64,000 bases of DNA, taken from NCBI GenBank assembly GCA_000708835.1, contig DF237060.1, positions 124,001 through 188,000 of the forward strand, read 5' to 3'. The position numbers and the translations under genes are program-made. Source of the DNA: Klebsormidium nitens (Eukaryota > Streptophyta > Klebsormidiophyceae > Klebsormidiales > Klebsormidiaceae). Of this stretch, positions 13,001 to 24,284 are shown piece after piece; the stretch's first letter is position 1; each line of letters begins with the position of its first letter. The notes under the pieces are model-generated. The model had not been told where the DNA came from and did no database searches. It saw only the letters and a program-made list of their open reading frames with translations.

Positions 13001-16000
13001 AACGATGTCGTCACTTCTTAATAGACTTCGTTCCTGAGTGGCAGAAGAAGAATTATATGCAGTGGGCAGGAGGGTGGGCCCTTCTCCGTTGAATGGAAGC
13101 CTTCTTAATTGGGCCAAAGCGCCTCTGCATAGCACTGCAAGCCTAACAGATTCCCCCCTTGCTTTGGGACAGATTCTTTCGAAGCTGGTCGACCCCGAGG
13201 TTTTGGAGTCTGACCCCACTCTAAAAGCAAGGGTCGGCAAAAAAGCCCTGAGCGACTTCCCACCCCAGATCCTGGCCGCGCACAAAGAGCAGCTCACTGA
13301 TCTGCTGACAGACGGAGATTTTGAGGGGGAGTCGGGGGTCTATTCTGCGCTGGACCTTTTCCTACATCCGATCTTTGGAGTCCCCGAGCGGGTGGGCCTC
13401 AACGACATAGCCATACCCACCAGCTTGGTGACCACGTCATTAGGCCTCACCCAAAGGGACATTCCCGAGGGTGCGACCGAGCTCGGCGGCACCCTCCACG
13501 AGATACAGCGGGCGTATCGGCGGGTGGAGCGTACGATTCTTGAACAGCTAGATCTGGTAAAGGATCAACTACTGGACGATGTGTACAAGAGAGCGAAGCA
13601 GCTGGTTGAGGTGAGGATACATATCTATCATTGGATAATTAGAAGGAAAAAAGTAATCTACCAGCAATTATATGTCTCTTCCTTCGGACAATTTTTGTCG
13701 AATTTCGAGTTTTCTCTCATGGGCTTCTTTTGATCTCATGCTGCATTTGATTCTGTCGGGTTTTATGTTTCAAAACCATGAAAAGCCCTGAAAGAACCAG
13801 ATTTTTACTGGGCACTAAACATCTCAAGACAATATCTCGTGTTTCTTGTTAGCACTTGATAATACCTGCATCGAAGCATACATATCAAGTAAAAGATTGT
13901 TTCTGCATAGCGCTTGGTCTTACAAGAATCGGACTGTCGCAAGCTTGAAGCTTGCGCTTGAACGATTGCGCGTCCATGAGCTGACTTATTAACGTGTCGT
14001 CCTTCTGAGCTCTTACCTTTCTTGAGGAACGCCATCAACTTTAATATTAACGTGTACAAGATGACCGGTAGCGCTTGGAAAACATTTACGTTGCAAAATG
14101 TGACAGGGAAGTTTGACTAGGGCGCTAGGTTCGCATCACTGTTTCCGTCCTCACAAAATGAAGGATGTGCCATTTTTTGGTCGCTACTGACAGGTACTCG
14201 AGATCTGCCAGCGTAGCGAGCCGGAAAGTCAATTCGAAGTCAGCCGTAGCAGGCACGTGGACTCCTACCGTTGCTTCAACGCCCTCAGTTACAAATCGTT
14301 TCAGGAAAAGCATGGTCTATCCGAGGTCCGATGCGTTTGGATTGTTTATCAAAAATATGAGGATTCATTCCTTATCTAATTAGTTCGCCAACCTGCAGGC
14401 TGAGATGCTCGTCCTTGACGTTCACGCGAGCGGCATCCTTCGTTCGCAGACCGTCCCCGACCTGGATGCAACGTGTTACATGGCGTCACTCTTCGATCAC
14501 CGCAGCTTGGGGGTGAAGACCTTCTGGCTAAGGTTACACTTAGCAGTCTCCACGAGCGGCTCGTTTCTGAGTCGCCTTCGCGCCGTCGAACAGCACCTTC
14601 CAAACCTGGTGAAGGGCGTCATCAGGGGAGTCGAGCATCAGCTTGGCAAGGACTGCCGCGCCTGGGAACAAGCAGCCCGAAGGAAGGTTGAGGCTGCTGT
14701 AAATTCCGCCTGCGCCAACCTGCGTTCCAGCAGCAGGCAGCTGCCCCGGTCCGACGAGGACTGCGCCAAACAGTTTCCGAGGGTGCTCCGGGCGATCAAT
14801 GTGCACTGCGCGCTGCGCAGCTGCGAGCCAGTCCTGCAACGCTTGAAAAACCTGTTGCCCTCTATGGCCGGAGGTGACGCGCATAACCCCCTCACATTTC
14901 TGGAACTGAGTCCCGAGGACTTGGTGAGCTCAGTGCAGTCGATTGAGCGTGATGTCGCTCTCCTCACAGAACCGGATCCGGCCCAGTCGATCCTAGACGA
15001 CATCCGCCTCTTGGAAGCATGCAAGCGCGCGGTTGCTGGCGGTCCAGGGAGGGCCCCGAAGTTCAGCGAAGCTCTCAGCGCGGCCGAAACTGGAAACCCG
15101 TCTAGCTGGTTTGACGGAACTCACGAGGGGATTCCCATGTCCGATCCGGAGTGCGTAGCGCGGGTGAAGCTCTACTCCTTAGCCTTCGAGGATGACCAGC
15201 TGCGAAGGGCCATTAACATCCTGAAGCTGGTGGTTAGAAAGCGGTTTTATGACAAGTGGGTGGAGCAAAACAAGCCGAAGGAGGGCTTTGTGGTCACCAC
15301 AGTCCCAGGCCAAGGAGGTTATGCAGCTACTGGCGATCCAAGGAAGACGGAGGTCGTGTTCCAGGCGAGGCTTGTCGCCCTTGCGGTGAGAAAATGCCGT
15401 TTCGTTGGTTCGTTCTATCATGCCTCTTGCTTGACTCGGATCGTGCGCGTGCCTTCCTGCAAAGCTCTTTCTAATTGAGCACTTGCAACAATTCTTTGCG
15501 CGCTTCGTGGTTCGTGCACGCATCATTGCGCGCTTCTAAGTGCAGTTCCCACGAGAGTCCCTGGGTATTCGACAATCAACGGGCTTTAGTCCTCAAATGC
15601 AATTTCTAAGTAAGCTCCTGCTGCTTTGGGGTTCCAAAAGTTGGCACTGTTCCTTGTGATACTTGACTTGGTCGCCTAACTTCTTCCGTCCAACTCTTGT
15701 TAGATGGACACAGATTGGAACTAGGTAATTGTTTCATCCGTATCCTAACGGATCATTACCACAAAAAGACTTCCGTTTCGACTCTCTACAGTGCTGGAAA
15801 GAAGCCGAAGGCGTTGAGAGGGAGCGCGCAGAGCACCTGGGCAAGAAAGTTTACCCGCTACTGGAGAAGCAAATGGAACGGGTAGCAGGTGAGATTCTCA
15901 TCTGCGATACACTGCATCCGAAGGCCGGCATCTGGAAAGTGTGTTTTACCTTCTACGAATTTCAATTCATGTCTTGAAAAGCTTTCCTGAGTATGAAGAG

Positions 16001-18991
16001 GGGAAGCATTTTCAACTTATAAGGTCGGTTTTGGGTATAATCCTTGTCGACATCAACAACTGACACGCCGTTAGAATCCAATTAATCACGACCTCTACTG
16101 ATTTCCTCGCGGCTGGCTCGGTTAACCATAAACTCTGGCCATACTCTAGTCCCTAAGCTTTGAACAGAAGACTTCTGCCGTCAACTTAGAAGGTGCCGTT
16201 TCAAAGGTCACGATTCCAGTAGGTGTCCTCATCATCAATCGATTACGGTGAAGGATGCTTCCGTCATAAGCTGTCTTTTTTTCTGAACTACGGAGCCATT
16301 TCGTGGCTTCACTGCAGAGAAGAGGGGCTGGAGCTTGGAAGATGTGGGCTGGATCGAGGAGTCACACGTGCAATTGTGGTTGCGAGAGTACCTGGGTGTT
16401 CATGAGAACCTGGACGTGGCGTGGACCAAGATCTTCAAGGACCGGGTGAGAGATGAGTCCTCTTATACACGCTTGCGGACAAGCTAGCCCAGGGCTCGCC
16501 GCGGCGACCGGTTTTCAGAAAGGAGACAAGGCAACGTTTGGTGGCGCTTTTACACCATCTGTACCAGGATATCGGTCCTCAGTTTACGATGTGGTTGGGT
16601 CGTACCCCTGTGCTTCAGACGCTGTCGTCAGTTCGAGTACTGGAACGGGTCAACATCAATGAAAGATGTTTTTTTCCTGTCACAATTTGTCTAGGTGCCG
16701 GAGGGAGTGCGGTTCGAGCCATCCGAGTCGAAAAAGAGGACTGCCTACGGATTGCCTAAAAGCAGGGGCGCATCGGGTGCCAGCTCCAGTGCTAGCTCTG
16801 AGCATCTTGTTTGCGGCAAGTACGCAGCCGATTCGGACCCGAAAAGTGAGCACCGTTTTCTTTGCGTCTCAGCATGACTCTGCTCTAGCACGCAGTAGAA
16901 GCTCGCAAGAACACCCTATCTGACCAGGTCCCTGGATAAAAGTGCCCTGGCTTAATTGGCTCAGTTCGTTGTCGATCCCTTCAAAGGGTCATAAAATCCC
17001 TTAGATGACGCCATCTCAATTGGTGTTCGAGCTGCTGACGTCATCTGATGTTGATGGGTCCGCTCCTTGCTGAATACAGCTTGGAAGAGGGAGGCTTGCG
17101 AGGACTTCAAAACGGACCTGCTTGTAAAGCATGGAGCAACTACCAGGAGAGGTGAGGCTTCTGATATAGAGCAGCTCATCTTGTCAATTATGGTTATGCA
17201 AGATTCGAGTGCGAAACAGAGCGGAGAACCCTGAGAGGTCGCATGCAGTCTCCTTCATTCCTTCAAGGGGCTCCAAAACTTTTTGCGCTGTTTTAGACGG
17301 AGAAGCTCTTACAGACTGATCAAAAAGCCTCAATTCTTCCTCGAAAGACCGGGGTGCGGACCTTTCAATCTTGACATATCACGAATTGTTTCTTGACCCC
17401 GCGGACGAGCCACCCTGCGCAAGGTAGACTGACTCACAAGCACACAAGCAAACCCAGTTGGGCTGTGTACGAGGCTTGAGGTCAGCGACTAAGTTTGCCT
17501 ACATTGAACCGCAGCGATGACTTGCTTTTACAGAAAACGGACATTATTACATCCAATTGCCAACAAGACAAGGGCAGCTGTCCAGTCTCAAAGCGGTGAG
17601 CCTCAATCTTTGACAAGAGATTCTGTCTTTCAGTTGCGATCGTAATGTCAACAGGGGCGTTCAACGACTGCAGGGTCCTTTTTGAGAAGATGGTCCGAGT
17701 TTGCATCCCATCGTTTTGGGTCCTAGATTTTGCGACTTCAACTGCATTTACTAAGATTGCCTTCATGTTTCGAATTTTTGGTTGCTGCTGGATTTATTTG
17801 CTTTGCAATTGCTAAAGACCGAGTAAGAATTCTCTGGGTCTGAGGCATCTTGACTGTCATTCCTTAAATCGAGTATGTCAACATCGAGACGGTATTTATG
17901 TCATGAGGCCATCCGATTGCAGGCTCTTCAGGAGGCTGAACGGCGAGAGAAGGCTGGAGCTGTCTCGGTAAGAGTAATTCTTTTTCAACGAAGCAGCACA
18001 GTCAAGCCTGGCAGGTTCATTGCTGGGCATGGGAGATCATTCTTGAAATGTTTGACTTCCGAAGTCACCTTCTCGATGATACTTTTCTTTTTCTCCGGTT
18101 TCGTCACTCAATCCCTGCCCTTAAGTCAATCATGAACCAGTCGCTCGACGTTCCTTAATGCTAAGTCTGTGAGACGGCTTGCTGAATGCATTCCAGGGGC
18201 TCTACTTCGAGTTCATTCTACTGAGCACAGTTTGATTCAGAACAAACGATGTAAGCTGCTATTTCTGCGTCGAACTAATCTGGCTCGACGGGTATGCTTT
18301 CTATGCTCAGGGCCAGCAATGCACTGTTTGCTTGGCGCGCTTTGCGTCGGAAAAGCTGTACCAGCACCCCCACTTCAACGTTCCCATCTGCGAGAGCTGC
18401 TTGGGGGCCTTCTGGAAAACGGAGAGTGGTCAGGAGGCGGCCTCGAAGTTTCAGTGCGAAGACGTAAGAGTCATGGCCACCATTAACATCTGGCAAAGCC
18501 GTCAAATTTTTGTTTGCAATGCCTCAAAAGTCAAGCCAGCTAGAAGTGCAGACGAGATCTTGTGCATACGTTAGGCTTGGTTACAAGACCATCTCTCCTC
18601 GCTTGAAACATAGAAGCCTGGAGTAATTCTCATGAAGAAGAACGGTATAAGCTGCGGGCTTGCTGTTTGCTTCCCGGATTTACATTGTCAAGCCCTCAAA
18701 GACGCCTTGTTTTTGAAGATGTTGCAGAAGGATGGCATTGGGGACTTCTGTTCCTGGTGCGGCGCTGATGGCAGGTGCCCAGCGAAGGACACGGAGAGAC
18801 ACCAGGCATGCAACAAGTGCAGCAAGGCCTATTGCAACGGCTGCCTGATGCGGCTGTTCGGAAAATTCATTAAGAAGGACATCGTACCCCGGGAGTGGCA
18901 CTGCCCGGCGTGCTTGCGGGACGAAGGCAGCACCAGGATTGATTACTGGGTGAAGAAGGGCAGCTCACTGAGGGTCGCTCCCAAGCCTTAA
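7024..18991 (+). CDS. Large unrecognised nuclear protein with C-terminal ADD-type zinc finger
   Basis: Exons that join in phase: 7024-7418, 7672-7807, 8257-8499, 8851-8976, 9449-9839, 10131-10534, 10799-10873, about 11202-11431, 11743-12022, 12394-12744, 13173-13610, 14399-15385, 15792-15888, 16318-16445, 16695-16845, 17923-17967, 18311-18463 and 18728-18991 (stop TAA). One phase break after 16845 means an exon edge there is wrong or an exon is missing; the 10131 and 11202 starts are also uncertain. The product is about 1,630 residues. It opens with MERKKKRKVPWG, a basic nuclear-localisation-like run, then a Ser/Glu-rich stretch. Exons 3-4 (KAVVLEQNDL... then IRYLDEEN) resemble a Tudor-like fold, weakly. 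The middle is mostly helical and unfamiliar. The C-terminus has CTVC, CESC, CSWC, CNKC, CNGC and CPAC pairs in the order and spacing of an ADD finger (ATRX/DNMT3 type), which in known proteins reads unmodified H3K4. No helicase or methyltransferase motif is seen. It could be two genes wrongly joined. Confidence 0.6.
9827..9863 (+). repeat. 19-bp direct duplication across a splice donor
   Basis: The sequence attggaaaggcaggtcgc occurs twice with a 19-bp period. Each copy carries the exon end and a GT donor (after 9839 or after 9858) of exon 5 of the ADD-finger gene. The two donors leave phases 1 and 2, so they are not interchangeable with the same downstream acceptor. The first donor fits the acceptor I chose at 10131. 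Confidence 0.85.
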
Positions 18992-20352
18992 GGGTAATGG
19001 TCGCAGGTCGGGGCTTTAGCCGCTGCTGCACCGATCGTTTGGATCGTGGGGGAAAATAACGGGAGCTTGCTTGAAGGAACAACAGGCTAGAGAAAGGAGC
19101 TCTTGGCGAAGAGCTTTATCTGAAAGGAAAGGAGCTCGAACTGATATTCTTCAGCAGATGCCAGTAGGGGCGACCGGATAACCTCTGTTAGGATTGGAGG
19201 GCAAGAACGTTTTTGGGGCGAGGGTTTTCAATTAGCTGTTTTTAGGTTATGCTTTTAGAATAAGTGATCACAGAGATACGCTTGTAGTTGATTTGGTTCA
19301 GCTTACGTCTTTTCCTTTAGTCTTGTGTCACGAGCTCTTAGCCCGATTTAAGACAGGCTGGCCGAGCGGGCCCACCAGACGGCATCTTCGCGGCCGGTCG
19401 TTTCGACCGGCCAAGCAATATGGGTAGCCCACTAAAGTTGGTAGCTATAGCAGGCAGATTTGTAGATGTATTTTGAGTCGTTGTGGGCTGATTGCTGTGA
19501 AAGCCCCTAATCAACGAACTCCCGTTTGTGACAGAGCTTTTGGGTCGGCCCTCAGCTTGGTATCCCAAATAGATCTAGTTGCTAGAGCAGACGTGCAACT
19601 GTATATGCTGTAAACTCTGATATCATTGTGGGCTGGTTGCTGTGGAAGGCCCCTGTCCACGAAGCTCCGGTACTTGAATGAGTCTGACCTTTCGGGCCAA
19701 TCGTTTGCGTCAAACCATATGAAAAGTTTTAGGACTCATTGTCAACGACGTTCACTCAGTGACTCGACGAGCACAGAAATTTGCCGGCGCAGCGGCAAGG
19801 TCCTTCTTCGTGTCTTTGCACGCGTGAGTCTTTGTTTGTGTATACGTCGGCGTCTGCACCTAGCTTCGGTGCGGATCCGTTTTGATCTCATCATGCTTAA
19901 GTACCGGCAGCAAGAGACTTTTTGACGCTCCCGACGGTGAACCGTTATGTGTCGGACAGTACGTGTAGGCTAAAGTTTGCAACATCTCATTGGATCAATA
20001 AAAGCTATAGCTGTATCGCACTGCACCGTCATGATCCTTTACAATCTCCTGCGACATTCATTGGGCCTCCGAGGACATTTGTGAAGGTGCCGGCTTCATT
20101 TGCATATATGCACGAGCGCAGTCGCGCCGGGGCGTGCCATGATGTGTCATGCGTTAGTGGTGCTCGTTCGGTCTTATTTGCAAAGCGAATTTGGACAGGC
20201 AAATTGAATGTAATTCCGCCGGACCTACAGACCGATCGGATCACCGGCATCGATTGAGGTACATCATCTAGCATTCGGGCGGGTGCATGTAGGGGCTGAA
20301 TTCACCATTCTACAAAGCTAGCGCTATGCACAACGGTTGCACCCGCCCACTT
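18992..20352. other. Intergenic region with minor repeats
   Basis: No coding exon is recognised. It includes the 3' flank of the ADD-finger gene. Two diverged copies of a segment beginning gtgggctg(a/g)ttgctgtg lie at about 19481 and 19629 (spacing about 148 bp). A perfect hairpin at 19392-19412 is listed separately. Confidence 0.5.
19392..19412. repeat. Perfect 9-bp hairpin
   Basis: ggccggtcg, then ttt, then cgaccggcc: a perfect GC-rich stem of 9 bp with a 3-nt loop, about 400 bp past the stop of the ADD-finger gene. It could be a structured 3' element or a remnant of a small element. Its function is unknown. Confidence 0.6.
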
Positions 20353-21250
20353 TCAAAAGATATCAGAGTTGCAACATAGGTTCACGGCATACGGCACCGT
20401 TGTGAACAGCTCTGCAATAAGCTCCAGATCTTTCGTCAGAAAGCGCCACAGCTCTTCGGGGCTAATCCTATGCGCCCGCAAATCCCGGTCCGTTCCTGCC
20501 AAGACCGCCTGCCTTTGTTCCAACCTCTTACGTAGCTTTGTCAGGGGGTTCTTCACCCCCTCCAAATCAAGGAGGGTCTGATGCACGGGATGCTCCTGGG
20601 ATCGTTTTAAAACCCGTTCAGAGCCTCAGATTTTGCTTCAGCCGTTCTGATTGATTGCGCTGGGACAAAGGCGACCTCCGTCCCCGAGCAGAACTCCGAT
20701 GGCTTGTCTCCGAATGCAACGCGGAGGGAAAGCTAAAGAACGGAGGCTCTTCTAACTCGGTAAATGCAGCTACCGGAGTAGGGGGCTTCGAAACACCGGG
20801 TGGTGGCGGAGGGGGCTCCGAAGGGCCGGGTTGTGGCACCGTGGGGGCGGGATGGGGAACTAGAGGTGGCAGTCGGAGGTCACTGATTGTCCGGAGGGGC
20901 CCCGGCCGGGGGGGTGCTCAAGGGGGTCGAGGGGGGCGCTAGGGGCGGGACACGGACCCGAGGAAGGGCGATCCGTGGCCGGAAGCGGCTAGGGGGGGAG
21001 GGGCCGGGACGAACGTGGGGCTGGGCAGGAGGGATGCGAGCATGCGGTCGCGGGGAAATATGGAAAGGCGGCCGCGGCCGCCGATTCGGCCGACCAGGGG
21101 CGGGGGGTGTGTCCGGCGGTCGGGGAGCGGAGGGCCCGGTTCTGCCCCTGCGGGCAAGTCCCCGGGCCGAACTTCCTCAGCTTTGGACTCGTCGGCGCCC
21201 GCCTTTTGCAGCTGAACTTGGATGAACGTCAGCGCGGGGGGCTCGTCGCT
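20353..21250 (-). other. Strand-asymmetric, G-rich (plus) / proline-coding (minus) tract
   Basis: Read on minus, several open stretches are proline-rich (SEPPPPPPGVSKPPTPVA at about 20770-20815; GPPLPDRRTHPPPLVG at about 21090-21140), interrupted by stops. A separate minus frame at 20353-20586 encodes a charged helix-like segment (LTKLRKRLEQRQAVLAGTDR). The tract sits just beyond the point where homology with the plus-strand kelch gene ends. I could not align it to the FH1 or FH2 of the formin in this window. It may be the decayed end of another gene joined at the duplication breakpoint, or unrelated GC-skewed DNA. Confidence 0.3.
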
Positions 21251-23939
21251 GCATCCCTCTCCCTCCGGTAACTCTCCACAAACTGCCGCTCGTCGTGGGC
21301 ACGTGCCTCAGCCTGCCCGGTTGCCTCCTTCCGTGCAGTCTGGGCGCCGCATTCCTCCTCTGCTTTTCTGTTCTTGGAGGCGCCGCTCGAGCGCCCGGGC
21401 GGCCGCGAGGCCCTCCTCGGTTGCTCGACGGACTTCCGTCTTGGCCTGGAAACCGGAAAAGGTCGGCGGTAAGAATCTCCATCATTTGATGCCTCACTTT
21501 GCCTTGCGAGTTTCATGAGTCGGATCAAGGCAAGAAAGTAACGTCCAAGGAGACAATCGAGCTTTGCTTGGGCTCTGGAGTCCCCGTTACGAGCGCTCAG
21601 GCGATGGGAACGTTCTTGCACAGCCTCCTGGTCGCGAGCTCCCTACTTTCGTCGTATGGAAAATGACAAGCCCGGCCCTACCAACACAACCGTATTTCCG
21701 CTAGGCAGCAACCGCCTTTCAAAGAGCCAAGCAAGAAAGCGGACGAAAAGACCTACAAGAGCGCTAGTTGTTCGTAGGAGCTCGCGGACTGTGACCTGGG
21801 CCTGGCGAGAAAAAGAAAAGATAGGACGAAATGAAGAAATAACTCTCCCTTGAGAAACCGTTGGCATTAGAAGGAGAAAAGGTAGCGTCCAAAGCGCACC
21901 TCTTCGTCCGCCTTGACCAGCAGTCCCCGCACGCGCTGCATCTCCCCCTCCAACTCTGCTACTCTGACCGCGCCACCGTTTCCGTTCCGCTCGCAGTGCT
22001 TCCGCCTCCCCCCCCTTCCGTCGGAGTTCCGTCTCGCGGAAGCCCACTAGCGCCTCAAGCTCTGCTAGCTTTCCGGCGGCTCGCAGCCGCTCTTCCTGAG
22101 CGGCCGCTGCCGCCCGAAACAGGGCCTTTTGGTGGTCTACTTCCAGGGCGTGCAGGGCCTTCTGAGCTGACGTCACGTGCTGGTGTGCCAGGTGGCACTC
22201 GGCGGCCTTGCTCTGGAGCTGTTCTTGCAGACTGCGGGAAAGGAGGGCCTGAGGTCGGGAACGCAATGCACCAACTACCGTACAGGACATCTGGTTCCTC
22301 AAGTCCATTGTAGCTGGTTCATAGGTACGAGGTTCAACCAAACGCACGCACAGATTTAGAGAGGCTGTGGGCTTCTGTTTGTTGGGACTGCCTACTTATA
22401 CTTCTTCTAAGTGACGCACCGTCCGTGACAAGTTCCGACGGCCTCGTGCTCTCGCTCATGTTCCTATCAGCCACCATCTTTTTGCATGCTGTATAACAAG
22501 ACATTCTTTTGTCGCAATCTGATTGAGCCGACGTCCTGGCAGCGATCATCTATGATTCTACCAAAAATAGATACGTTTGAATTCAACGGCGATCCTTATC
22601 CTCAATTTCACCCTCCTCGGAGCGCTATTATTAGCTTCTGAAAACAAGCCCTACTGTACACTACCCAAGCTACATAATCACACATAATAAAGCAAGAGTC
22701 CTACTCGCGCTCCTTACCGGCTAACTTCCGCGTCCAGCTCCGCCCCCTCTGCGCGCGCCTTCTTGAGCTTCTGCCCCAGAATCCGCTGCGCCGCGATCGC
22801 GCTCTTCTTCGCCTGCGCCTCCACGCGCAGTGCTGCCTCCAGCCGCTCGCCGGCGGCTTAAAAGCCTAAACCCTCCCCCCGCGCGGCCGCCAGCTTTGTC
22901 TCCAGCCGCATAGGTATACTCTTTCCCTAAGCCACTGGCTTCTTCCAGAGCCGCGAAGTGCGTGCGCGCGCGCCCCCGTCCTCGGCCGCCGCGTTCTCCA
23001 GCAGCGGGGCGCTCTCGAGGACGGAGTGTGAATGGGCGCCCCCGATCACGAGGACCCGGTGACCGTCGAACACGGCCTGAACGCCCACCTCTGCGGGAAG
23101 GAATCCAGCGAACTGCCACGTGGCAGCACTTTTTCCCGTCTCGTAACTCTCCGGATTCCAACCGATACTCGCGCTTTTCCTCTTGGTTTGCTCGCGGTTT
23201 CCGAGCGGTCCGCCTTTTCCGGACGCCTGTCGTCCTCATACGCGATGGCCCACTGAACTTCGTCGCTCCCGCAACCCCCCCCGGTGCGCTCAAACTCGCC
23301 CGCACTCTTGCCACGCCTTTCGTCGTCCCGCTCTCGTGCCAACATTCAGATCGATCTCTCGCAGCTCTCGCCGCGACGCCTCCAGCTCCCCGACCAGCGC
23401 CACGTGGTCGGCTGCTGACGTCATCGGGGCTCTTTGGAGCCAGATGAAGCCGTCGATGTCGAGCGTGTACACGTCACCAGGTAGTCGGCTCCGTTGAAGG
23501 CCGCCGTAAATGAGCACCTGACGCCCGATGGCAGTGGACACGTGGCCTCGCCTGGTGGCCGGTATGTCCCCAACGGGGTCGACTCTCCCTCCGCCATACC
23601 ATGGGTTTCAGATCCTGTAGTACAACAAGAGATTCTAATTGAGATTGGAAAGAGGAAGAGGGATTCAAAACACTTTAATCCCACCAAGTAAATGCAGACG
23701 TCTCTGACGACGATCGCACTAAAGCTCCCTCATGAAGCTGGGTAAGGAAGATACCAGCAGAGCACCTCCACTTCACCAAGCTGCTCTTGCACCGGCGTCC
23801 AGGAGCTTGCTTCCACTCCCGTGATTCACTTCAAGAAGACCCCCAATAACGCTGACAGCGCACAGAACAGTGAGTCCTCTCGCAAAGTGCCAGCTTGCAT
23901 CGGTTCCGCAACTTACTAGGACACGAAAACAATTTCGCA

Positions 23940-24005
23940 CTGACCAGCACATACAGGTCGCTCAGATGCGCCTGCCCGTCGTAAGTCCCGTGCACCAACA
24001 CCAGG
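23940..24005 (-). repeat. Extra copy of the exon 7 end in the pseudogene
   Basis: Downstream (minus direction) of the pseudogene's exon 7 end (donor near 24076), about 60 bp of the same exon end recurs with a GT after it. It reads YDGQAHLSDLYVL, closer to the intact gene than the pseudogene's own exon 7 (YNGQTHLGDLYAL). The intact gene has a different, 36-bp array at the matching place. Confidence 0.75.
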
Positions 24006-24220
24006 TCCCAAAGGCTTCAGGATTTCGAGCGTTAGCAACTCATGAATATAGCGCTTAGGGTATTATCTCAACTTACCAGCGCATAGAGGTCACCCAGATG
24101 CGTCTGCCCGTTGTACCCCCCGTGCGGATCACTAGGTCTCCGAGCGCCTCCATCACGTGGACCCTCCGTGCCCGGGGGGGATCCCCGGCCACCACCGGCT
24201 GGCTCCACTCCCAGCGGTCC

Positions 24221-24284
24221 AATTCAGCACCCACCCACCCACCCACCCACCCAATTCAGCACCCACCCACCCACCCAATTCAGC
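24221..24284. repeat. Compound (accc)n simple repeat
   Basis: Two blocks of aattcagc followed by runs of accc. The matching place in the intact gene reads non-repetitive kelch coding sequence (complement of ccagcacccacagctcg near 42405-42425). The array therefore grew from a short acccac seed inside exon 7 of the pseudogene. Confidence 0.85.

Noticed and set aside
20887-21225. Glycine-rich ORF on the plus strand
   Set aside because: It is the shadow of a GC-skewed tract; Gly/Arg-rich translation is what any G-rich strand gives. No motif or context supports it.
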